A program made the position numbers and the translations under genes. 64,000 nt of DNA, taken from Gordonia effusa NBRC 100432. Lineage in GTDB: Bacteria > Actinomycetota > Actinomycetes > Mycobacteriales > Mycobacteriaceae. Shown here piece by piece: positions 57,622 to 64,000 of the stretch. Under the pieces are notes generated by a model, which searched no databases, was not told the DNA's origin, and worked only from the letters and a program-made list of their open reading frames with translations. Each line of letters begins with the position of its first letter. Position 1 is the first letter of the stretch. The stretch covers positions 1 through 64,000 of the forward strand of contig NZ_BAEH01000075.1 of assembly GCF_000241305.1 (NCBI RefSeq), written 5' to 3'.

Positions 57622-58251
57622 TCACCGAGGCAGGCGTAGGGCGTTCACCCATAAATCGGTGCAGGTTTGCACCATCGCGTCGAAGTCGACTTCCTCTTCG
57701 AAGCAGAATGTGTGAAACGCGACGCGAGACACCATGGCCGACAATGCTTTTGCCGAAAGGTCGGGATCGAGATCGGGATCGGCCAGGCCGTCGGCCTGTA
57801 ATGCGGCGATGGCGCGGGCGTTGCGTTCCACGAACGCGTTGCTCCGCGCCCTGCGCACACCGCGAAACTCCGAGTCGATCGCCGCCACCTGATCGAGCAG
57901 CTTCATCATCTTGGCGTTGCGCCGATATCCGTCCAGGTAGGCACGATTTGCCATTTCGATCTGACCGCGCAGCGAACCATCGCCATGCGTCGGGACCTGG
58001 GGATGGAGCATATCGTCCTGAATCTTCTCCAGCACCGCCTGGAGAATCTCGGCCTTGTCGGTGAAGTACGTGTAAAACGTGCCCGTCGAACAACGAGCCG
58101 ACGTGGTGATGTCACTGAGTTTGGTGTCGACATAACCCTTGCGCTCGAATACCCGCCGGGCGGCCGCGATCAGGTTCGCGCGGGTGCGTTCTCCGCGGGC
58201 GGTGATCGGTTCGCGTTGTGCCGTCGTGTCGGCGAGGACGGGGATCTCCAT
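57622..58251 (-). CDS. TetR-family transcriptional regulator
   Basis: 209 residues. The helix-turn-helix is [42 protein letters not shown] (residues about 25-66), followed by a helical ligand domain with DQVAAIDSEFR. A GTG nine bases upstream of the ATG is an alternative start. It is divergent from the phosphotriesterase gene; a strong palindrome in the gap (58362-58389) is its likely operator. It therefore probably represses the phosphotriesterase/acyl-CoA ligase operon and perhaps itself. Confidence 0.9.
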   Translation of the reverse strand: MEIPVLADTTAQREPITARGERTRANLIAAARRVFERKGYVDTKLSDITTSARCSTGTFYTYFTDKAEILQAVLEKIQDDMLHPQVPTHGDGSLRGQIEMANRAYLDGYRRNAKMMKLLDQVAAIDSEFRGVRRARSNAFVERNARAIAALQADGLADPDLDPDLSAKALSAMVSRVAFHTFCFEEEVDFDAMVQTCTDLWVNALRLPR

Positions 58252-58361
58252 CAGGCACACCTAACCATCGACAACCACTTCGAGCCACGCACGATGTGGC
58301 GAATGTTGATCATCACGCTCTCCCAACGTGCCAATCGGTCCAGTTCAACGGTCAGTTCTGA

Positions 58362-58389
58362 CACTTGAACCTGAAACTAGGTTCAAGTG
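58362..58389. promoter_or_regulatory. TetR operator palindrome
   Basis: CACTTGAACCT (58362-58372) and AGGTTCAAGTG (58379-58389) form a perfect 11-bp inverted repeat with a 6-base spacer, 74 bases before the phosphotriesterase start and in the TetR divergent gap. TTGAACC arms are common in TetR regulators of lipid and acyl-CoA genes. Confidence 0.78.
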
Positions 58390-58462
58390 GCTTCAGAATG
58401 CCATATGGTGACTGACACCACAGATAGTTCCGCGGTAGTGCGGCGTCACAGCAGGAGGATTC

Positions 58463-59443
58463 GTGACAACAGTCGAGACAGTCAAAGGTCAGGTCGACGT
58501 CGAAGATCTGGGCACCGTGCTCATGCACGAGCACGTCTTCACCATCAGCACCGAGATCCGGGAAAACTACCCGAACTATCCGGACCCGTGGGACGAGGAA
58601 CATCGAGTCGCCGACGCCGTCGCGAAACTTACCGAGGCGACCACTCGCGGGGTGAGGACCATCGTCGACCCCACCGTCATCGGGCTCGGCCGATACATTC
58701 CCCGCATCCAGCGCATCAATGCTCAGGTCGACATCAACATCGTCGTCGCCACCGGCATTTACACGTATCACGAAGAGCCCGTGCAGTTTCACTTCACCGG
58801 TCCGGGCCGCATCTTCGACGTGAAGGTGGATCCGATGACCGAACTATTCGTCGGGGATATTCGCGAGGGTATCGCTGATACGGGCGTCAAGGCCGGTCTG
58901 CTGAAGTGTGCGATCGACGAGTACAGCCTCACCACCGGCGTAGAGCGGGTGATGCGAGCGGTGGCTCAGGCGCATGTCGAGACCGGGACACCGATCACCG
59001 TCCACACCCATGCCGCCGACAAGACCGGGCTGATCGCGGCCAAGGTGTTCGGCGAGGAGGGTGTGGATATGTCGAAGGTCGTCATCGGCCACAGCGGCGA
59101 TTCGACCGATCTCGACTATCTCAAGGAGCTCGCGGCCACCGGCGCGATCTTAGGTATGGACCGATTCGGCATTGATGTCTTCTCTCCCTTCGAGGATCGC
59201 GTCAATACGGTCGCCGGGATGGTCGAGGCCGGATACACCTCGCAGATGGTGCTGGCGCATGACGCCTCCTGTTACAGCGACTTCTATCCCGAAGCGGCCG
59301 TCACCGCGGCTCTACCGAATTGGAAGTACACCCATATCTTCGACGATGTCCTCCCCGCCCTGCGCGAACGCGGCGTCACCGACGAACAGATCACCACCAT
59401 GCTGGTCGACAACCCGCGCGCCTACTTCTCCGGGGCCAAGTAG
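58463..59443 (+). CDS. Phosphotriesterase-family hydrolase (PTE/PLL lactonase type)
   Basis: 326 residues, TIM-barrel amidohydrolase fold. Metal ligands: HEHVF (both His, residues about 22-24), the carboxylated lysine in AGLLKCAIDEY, His in ITVHTHA and VVIGHSGD, and Asp in MVLAHDASC. Related to M. tuberculosis Php (Rv0230c) and to lactonases. GTG start with AGGAGGA upstream. It is followed without a gap by an acyl-CoA ligase gene, so the natural substrate may be a lactone or ester whose acid is then activated by that ligase (inference). Confidence 0.9.
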   Translation: MTTVETVKGQVDVEDLGTVLMHEHVFTISTEIRENYPNYPDPWDEEHRVADAVAKLTEATTRGVRTIVDPTVIGLGRYIPRIQRINAQVDINIVVATGIYTYHEEPVQFHFTGPGRIFDVKVDPMTELFVGDIREGIADTGVKAGLLKCAIDEYSLTTGVERVMRAVAQAHVETGTPITVHTHAADKTGLIAAKVFGEEGVDMSKVVIGHSGDSTDLDYLKELAATGAILGMDRFGIDVFSPFEDRVNTVAGMVEAGYTSQMVLAHDASCYSDFYPEAAVTAALPNWKYTHIFDDVLPALRERGVTDEQITTMLVDNPRAYFSGAK

Positions 59444-60985
59444 ATGGCGGACCGCACCGTCATCCCGATCAGTCGCGACCACAATCCTTTTGCACAGGAA
59501 GGTGTTTCGGTCGACGACTTCGGCGTCCCCCATTTCGACGAACTACCGGCTTCACTGGTCGCCATGCTGCGCAGGCAAGTCGAACGACGCCCAGACACGG
59601 AGGCGCTGGTAGAGCTGGGCGGCGAGCGACTCACCTATCGGGAGTTGTGGGATCGCGCCGCCCGGGTAGCCGGCGGCCTTCGCGCACAAGGCCTTTCGCC
59701 TGGGGACCGCGTAGCAGTGCGGTATCGGGCCGGCAACACCTGGGTCATCGCGTTCTGGGGTGTCATCTTCGCCGGCGGCGTCGTCGTGGCCGTCAATACT
59801 CGTTCGACGCCAACGGAAACCGAGTTCGTCCTCACTGATTCGGGTACGACTATCGATCTCGCCGACGGCACTCCCCTTCCCGACGGCGACCCCTATCTGC
59901 AAGAGGGACTTGGTCTTTCGGATACCGCGGCGTTCTTCTACACCTCGGGAACCACCGGCAGCCCCAAGGGCGTGCCCACCAGTCACGAAGCCTTCCTGAC
60001 CAATACTGAGAACGTGGCGCGATGTTTCGCCATCCCCGCCGACATCGGCGAAGGATTGCGGACGCTGATCAGCGTGCCCCTCTTTCATGTGACCGGCTGC
60101 AATTCCCAACTGCTCGTCGCTGCCTTCTACGGTGGTACCGCGGTGATCATGCCCGCACTCGATCAGCAGTTGCTGATCGAGTCCCTGATCGCCGAGAAGA
60201 TCACCTTCATGGTCACCGTTCCCGCGATTTACGCTCTGCTGCTGCGGAATCCGGCGTTGACCGCCATCGACACATCGAAGATAGGATGGGTCGCCTACGG
60301 TGGTGCGCCCATCGCGCCGACCTTGGTGCGCGAGTTGCAATCAACGTTTCCCAACGCGCGGGTATCGAACGGCTACGGCATGACCGAGACAGCGTCGTTG
60401 ATGACGGTGCTCCCGCATGAAGATGCCGTGGCGCACGCGGATTCGGTCGGCTACGCGGTGCCGTCGGTGACATTAGGACTCGCACCGCTCGATGATGCCA
60501 ATCCGTCATTGGGCGAGCTTGTCGTTCGCGGCGGCAATGTGACACGCGAGTATTGGCGTCGCCCTCAGGCCACCGCGGACACCGTTCGCGACGGTTGGCT
60601 CTACACCGGCGACATCGTTCGCGTCGACGATGCCGGACGTATCTACATCGTCGACCGCAGTAAAGACATCATCAACCGCGGTGGTGAGAACGTCTCCAGT
60701 ATCGAAGTCGAAGCGGCACTACTAGCGGCGCCGGGAGTACTGGAGGCGGCGGTACTCGCGGTCCCCGACGACATACTCGGCGAGAAGGTCGGCGCCGTAC
60801 TCTATGGCGGCGATGCCGAAGTGAATGTCGAGGCGGTGATCGCGAATGTCGCCGAGGCGATCGCAGATTTCAAAGTGCCGCAATACGTTTCGGTCATCGA
60901 CGAGCCATTGCCAAGAAACCCGGGCGGCAAAATCGTCAAGGGCCGTATCCGAGAGTCGATACGGTGGGGCGATCCGTTGAGGTAA
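59444..60985 (+). CDS. AMP-dependent acyl-CoA synthetase/ligase (class I adenylate-forming)
   Basis: 513 residues. P-loop YTSGTTGSPKGVP, A5 motif NGYGMTETAS, A7/A8 LYTGDIVRVDDAGRIYIVDRSKDIINRGGENVSS and the catalytic C-terminal lysine in NPGGKIVKG are intact. It activates a carboxylic acid to acyl-CoA; chain length cannot be read. The ATG begins immediately after the phosphotriesterase stop. Second gene of the TetR-controlled operon. Confidence 0.9.
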   Translation: MADRTVIPISRDHNPFAQEGVSVDDFGVPHFDELPASLVAMLRRQVERRPDTEALVELGGERLTYRELWDRAARVAGGLRAQGLSPGDRVAVRYRAGNTWVIAFWGVIFAGGVVVAVNTRSTPTETEFVLTDSGTTIDLADGTPLPDGDPYLQEGLGLSDTAAFFYTSGTTGSPKGVPTSHEAFLTNTENVARCFAIPADIGEGLRTLISVPLFHVTGCNSQLLVAAFYGGTAVIMPALDQQLLIESLIAEKITFMVTVPAIYALLLRNPALTAIDTSKIGWVAYGGAPIAPTLVRELQSTFPNARVSNGYGMTETASLMTVLPHEDAVAHADSVGYAVPSVTLGLAPLDDANPSLGELVVRGGNVTREYWRRPQATADTVRDGWLYTGDIVRVDDAGRIYIVDRSKDIINRGGENVSSIEVEAALLAAPGVLEAAVLAVPDDILGEKVGAVLYGGDAEVNVEAVIANVAEAIADFKVPQYVSVIDEPLPRNPGGKIVKGRIRESIRWGDPLR

Positions 60986-61021
60986 GGGCTTGTGCGACAA
61001 CGCTTCCCGAGGCATCTCGCC

Positions 61022-61132
61022 GTCTCGATACACCGCCGGGCTCGCAAGCTCGCACGACGGCACTCGACCATCGACAAGGTACCGCTGGTCGAGTGCCCAA
61101 CGAGGCGCCAGCCGAGTCGGGTGTATCGAGAC
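61022..61132. repeat. Nested inverted repeat, family 2, copy 2
   Basis: Outer stem GTCTCGATACACC (61022-61034) with GGTGTATCGAGAC (61120-61132), and inner stem GGCACTCGACCA (61059-61070) with TGGTCGAGTGCC (61086-61097). It fills the gap between the convergent acyl-CoA ligase and SfnB-like genes. The same words build the 41.2-41.5 kb cluster. Comparable TCTCGATAC...CTCGACCA repeats are frequent between genes in Gordonia-like genomes. Confidence 0.8.
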
Positions 61133-61150
61133 CACCTGCCACCGCACCGC

Positions 61151-62389
61151 TCAGATCAGCGACCCGCTCGGCGCGACGTCGTTCACCAGCTCATTTCCGA
61201 CGTGGATATATTTCCACCGAGTGGGGTCATGCAACGTGTGGGTACGCGCGTCGCGCCAATAGCGATCCAGTCCGTGCTTGCGGTCGGTCGCCCCGGTGCC
61301 GGCTATCTCGAACAGTTCGTTCGCCGTGGTCACCGCGGTCTCGGCGGCGACCGCTCGCGCAGACGCCACCGCAAGTGACGCCTCGGTCGACTGAGCGCGT
61401 GTCGGCGTCAGGCCGGCCACGTCGATGGCATCAGCCGCCTCATGCAGCAACGCCCGTGCAGCCCGCACGCCGACGGCGAGTTTCCCCGTTTCATAGAGCA
61501 GATGCGAATCCTGGGAAGCCTCCGCCGCCGGACTGTCGCGGTAGACCCGAGTGCGTGTGCGTACGAATTCCGCCAGTCGCGCTAACGCGCCCTGCGCAAT
61601 TCCGACATCGAGCGCCGCGTGGATGATCTGCCCGTAGGCACCGTCCACTCGCGGCGGTTCGGCGTCGGCCACTACCGGCACCACCTGCCACGGCTGCACC
61701 ACCACTTCGTCGAGAGTTGTTGTCCCGCTGTGTGTTCCACGCTGACCGAACCCATTCCAATCGTCGGTAACATGCACACCGGGAGCATCCCGCGGCACGT
61801 AGACGATGACCGACGTTCCCGACAACCCAGTCGCGTTCACCGGAATCCATTGCGCCGTATAGGCTCCGGTGCTGTAGTACTTCGTGCCGGTGAGCCTCAC
61901 CAGCCCGTCAACCTCGGACAACGCGGTCGTCCACTCCGCCATGCCGTTCGACTTTGATCCCGCGTTACGCTCCGCCTGCGCGTTGCCAAGCCGGTTTCCG
62001 TCAATCACCAAGCGACCGAAGAAGTCCCGCTGCTCGGGCGTGCCATGAACCAGAGCGTGCCGCAGAAAGTAGAAGTGGTTCTGTAACACCTGCGCGATCG
62101 ATCCATCCGCTGCCGCGAGCGTCGCCACCACATCAACAAGTGTTTTGGTCGACACCGCGGCCCCGCGCAGTTCAGTCGGAACAGTGATGCCAAGCAACCC
62201 GGATAGCCGGATCCGCTCGAGTTCGGCCGTTGGCGTGGAGCCGTCACGGTCGCGCTCGGCCGCGCCTATTTCGAATTCGGCGGCCAGTTCGGCGGCGACC
62301 TTAAGCGCCTCCTCTTCCGATCCGATGACCGACGCGCTCGGTAGCGAATCGTTCCAAGTTGACACATCGGACGGCGGCGTGGCTGGCAC
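61151..62389 (-). CDS. Acyl-CoA dehydrogenase-fold flavin monooxygenase (SfnB/DszC-like)
   Basis: 412 residues. It has acyl-CoA dehydrogenase N-, middle and C-terminal domains; LGNAQAERNAGSKSNG and the C-terminal RDARTHTLHDPTRWKYIHVGN are typical of the SfnB/DszC group (FMNH2-dependent sulfur acquisition). Such enzymes oxidise sulfones or thiophenes with reduced flavin from a partner reductase. No reductase is adjacent. GTG start. The substrate is not certain; desulfurisation or another monooxygenation is possible. Confidence 0.85.
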   Translation of the reverse strand: MPATPPSDVSTWNDSLPSASVIGSEEEALKVAAELAAEFEIGAAERDRDGSTPTAELERIRLSGLLGITVPTELRGAAVSTKTLVDVVATLAAADGSIAQVLQNHFYFLRHALVHGTPEQRDFFGRLVIDGNRLGNAQAERNAGSKSNGMAEWTTALSEVDGLVRLTGTKYYSTGAYTAQWIPVNATGLSGTSVIVYVPRDAPGVHVTDDWNGFGQRGTHSGTTTLDEVVVQPWQVVPVVADAEPPRVDGAYGQIIHAALDVGIAQGALARLAEFVRTRTRVYRDSPAAEASQDSHLLYETGKLAVGVRAARALLHEAADAIDVAGLTPTRAQSTEASLAVASARAVAAETAVTTANELFEIAGTGATDRKHGLDRYWRDARTHTLHDPTRWKYIHVGNELVNDVAPSGSLI

Positions 62390-62511
62390 TTAGGCTCCAA
62401 TCGACAAGTGGATACTTCCGTACCGTATCGCCACAACACGGGATTACAACCGTTGAAATCGCGCCGATCCCAATCACCTGAAATTGGCGAGCGCCACCCG
62501 ACCACAGTCGC

Positions 62512-62769
62512 TCAGAAGTCAATTCGGCCCGCTCGCCTCAGGTGATCCCATACGTCGGCGACCGGGATACCTTCTCGATGCGCGAGTGTCTTGATCAACT
62601 CGGCCAGGACCTGCGAACTCACGTAGGCGGCGTGCGGATCGCTCGTTCGAATCGAATTCCACCACGTCATATTCGAACAATCGGCGGCCTCGGCCATCGC
62701 GATCACCGTGCCGAATCCGTCAGTCTCGTCAGCGCATTGGCGTCCCTGATCGGCGATCACAGTCATCAC
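62512..62769 (-). CDS. Small protein coupled to the desaturase gene, unknown function
   Basis: 85 residues, soluble, mixed helix (AMAEAADCSNMTWWNSIRTSDPHAAYVSSQVLAELIKTLAHREGIPVADVWDHLRRAGRIDF). I do not recognise the family. The start overlaps the desaturase stop (GTGATGA), so expression is coupled to it. It may be an accessory of the desaturase, but only the operon link supports this. Confidence 0.6.
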   Translation of the reverse strand: MMTVIADQGRQCADETDGFGTVIAMAEAADCSNMTWWNSIRTSDPHAAYVSSQVLAELIKTLAHREGIPVADVWDHLRRAGRIDF

Positions 62770-63761
62770 GCGCTCCGCTTCGCGCTACGCGCCAGTGCCC
62801 GCGCACGCGACTCCTCGAACCGCACGACCTTACTCTCCAGATCGTTCAAGAAATCCGCGAGTTGATCCCGGTAATACTCCCCCGACGGCCCTAAATCATT
62901 GCGGGAGAATATCTTCCATTTCCGTAGCACCGGCCGCAATACTTCATTGAGGTGCTGGGGCAGATCGTAGATCGCCCCTTTCGCGATCAGTACCGCGTTC
63001 CGGCGGAAGCCGGGCATCGACGATCCCGGCATCGCGAAATTCGACACGATCGTATAGATCGCCGCCATCGCTTCGTCGGGCACCACATCGAGGGCGGCGG
63101 CCATCACGTTGCGGTAGAACAACATATGAAGGTTCTCGTCGGCCGCGACTCGTCCGAGCATCGCGTCAGCGATCGGATCCCCGCACGCTTTACCTGTGTT
63201 CCGGTGTGACACCCGCGTCGCCAATTCCTGGAAGCTCACGTAAGCCACCGCCAACAGCATTCCGATGCCGCCGCCACCGGAACCATCGATCCGCTCCGCC
63301 ATTTCGGTGGGAAACGGGTTGAATCCACCCGTCATATGAACCATCCGAGTCTGTTCCAGCTCGACCGGGTCGACGCCGCGGGTAACCACCAAATAGTCCC
63401 GCATGACGATGGAGTGACGCGCCTCCTCGGCGGTCCACCGACCGACCCAGAATCCCCACGCGTCGTCGAGCGTGAAGTTCTCCGCGATCACCCGGTGATA
63501 GGACGGCAAATTGTCCTCGGTCAGCAGATTGGTGACCATCGCGGCCTTCGCCGTCTCCGAGAGGCTGGACTGCTCGGGATCCCAATCCAGCCCGCCGAGT
63601 GCGGCGAAGTTGCGGCCGTCATCCCACGGCACGTAGTCATGCGGATGCCACTCCACCGTCATCGACATATGCCGGTCCACTTCGCGCTCAACCGCCGGCA
63701 GAAGTTCTGCCAGTAGATCGTGACCGGATATCGACAGCAACGGGACCTGTTGATTCGCCAT
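62766..63761 (-). CDS. Acyl-[ACP] desaturase (DesA type)
   Basis: 331-residue soluble diiron desaturase. Metal ligands fall in two E-x2-H-type sets: TEDNLPSYH and AEEARH (residues about 82-116), then QELATRVSH and ADENLH (about 179-212). This is the plant-type stearoyl-ACP desaturase fold found as DesA1/DesA2 in mycobacteria, which introduce a double bond during mycolic-acid synthesis. It is divergent from a DosR-like regulator, with GGGACT boxes in the shared region. Confidence 0.88.
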   Translation of the reverse strand: MANQQVPLLSISGHDLLAELLPAVEREVDRHMSMTVEWHPHDYVPWDDGRNFAALGGLDWDPEQSSLSETAKAAMVTNLLTEDNLPSYHRVIAENFTLDDAWGFWVGRWTAEEARHSIVMRDYLVVTRGVDPVELEQTRMVHMTGGFNPFPTEMAERIDGSGGGGIGMLLAVAYVSFQELATRVSHRNTGKACGDPIADAMLGRVAADENLHMLFYRNVMAAALDVVPDEAMAAIYTIVSNFAMPGSSMPGFRRNAVLIAKGAIYDLPQHLNEVLRPVLRKWKIFSRNDLGPSGEYYRDQLADFLNDLESKVVRFEESRARALARSAKRSA

Positions 63762-63794
63762 ATTTCCAGCATCACCGATCTACTACGCGATGTC

Positions 63795-63877
63795 GTGGGC
63801 AGAAAGTCCCGAACCACCGGGACCACTCGTACGGGACTGTGGACGTCACACCGAAACGTTCCGCGTATCGTCGGGAC
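63795..63877. promoter_or_regulatory. Cluster of DosR-box-like sites between desA and the DosR-like gene
   Basis: The minus strand at 63795-63813 reads TTCGGGACTTTCTGCCCAC, which matches the first half of the DosR box (TTSGGGACTWWAGTCCCSAA). The cores GGGAC recur on the plus strand at 63819, 63833 and 63873. Four cores in 83 bases of a divergent promoter suggest response-regulator binding. Confidence 0.6.
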
Positions 63878-64000
63878 GTGTCTGGTGATCCTGCGACCCA
63901 CCCAACGATTCGTGCATTTCTGGTCGATGACCACGAGCTAGTGCGGCGTGGCCTGCGCGACCTCTTGGGTACCGCCACCGACATCGAGATCGTGGGCGAG
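63878..64000 (+). CDS. DosR/DevR-like response regulator (N-terminal part)
   Basis: Only 41 codons are inside the window. From the GTG at 63878 the receiver start reads RAFLVDDHELVRRGLRDLLG ... IEIVGE, nearly the same as M. tuberculosis DosR (VFLVDDHEVVRRGLVDLLG), with the acidic DD pair for phosphorylation. The NarL-type output domain lies beyond the window. DosR controls the hypoxia/nitric-oxide dormancy response. Confidence 0.8.
   Translation, partial: MSGDPATHPTIRAFLVDDHELVRRGLRDLLGTATDIEIVGE

Overview
The window is high-GC actinobacterial DNA. Gene content and order point to a mycolic-acid bacterium of the order Mycobacteriales, closest in style to Gordonia, Williamsia or Rhodococcus; this is inferred from gene order and no genus can be proven. 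Long stretches follow the Mycobacterium tuberculosis order recX-recA-DUF3046-glycosyltransferase-pspA-clgR-pgsA-argA-ftsK-rnj-dapA-thyX, then thyA-dfrA, dapB, pnp, rpsO-ribF-mntR-truB-pptT, dinF-nrnA-rbfA-infB-ylxR-nusA-rimP, DUF4439-proS-efpA-cysG. A glutamate ABC transporter sits ahead of recX, as in Corynebacterium and Rhodococcus.

Layout. 1-1.9 kb: end of a glutamate uptake operon, closed by a strong hairpin. 1.9-7.5 kb (minus): DNA repair (recA-recX, with both a LexA box and a PafBC-type promoter) and envelope stress (SigE-type promoter, clgR, pspA), then pgsA. 7.5-17.3 kb: argA, a YciI protein, a TerC Mn exporter behind a yybP-ykoY riboswitch, ftsK, RNase J, dapA, thyX. 17.3-29.4 kb: mixed and accessory genes (secreted phosphatase, HAD phosphatase, PadR with a membrane protein, thyA-dfrA-ycaQ operon, DUF222/HNH protein, dapB, secreted ceramidase). 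29.6-41.1 kb: pnp and rpsO, separated by an accessory block (GlxA-type regulator, cysteine hydrolase, VOC-ArsR-SRPBCC operon), then ribF, mntR, truB, pptT, a phosphoesterase and a secreted lipase with an IdeR-like box. 41.1-43.3 kb: a repeat cluster and a tandem pair of membrane genes, the first frameshifted. 43.2-51.1 kb (minus): the rimP-nusA-ylxR-infB-rbfA-nrnA-dinF translation/transcription operon. 51.2-57.6 kb: DUF4439 pair, proS, yaaA, efpA and a frameshifted cysG. 57.6-64 kb: TetR with a divergent phosphotriesterase/acyl-CoA ligase operon, an SfnB-like flavoenzyme, an acyl-ACP desaturase, and the start of a DosR-like response regulator preceded by DosR-box-like sites.

The least expected signals are non-coding. 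A family of five ~65-72 bp double-stem palindromes (GTCC...ATAT core...GGAC) lies just 3' of genes. A second repeat family is built on GTCTCGATACACC and CTCGACCA. Two genes (glycosyltransferase and dinF) have no usable ATG, GTG or TTG, and both appear to start at CTG within a CTGA stop/start overlap. Two genes (cysG and the first tandem membrane gene) carry single frameshifts. I found no tRNA, rRNA, CRISPR array, prophage or transposase.
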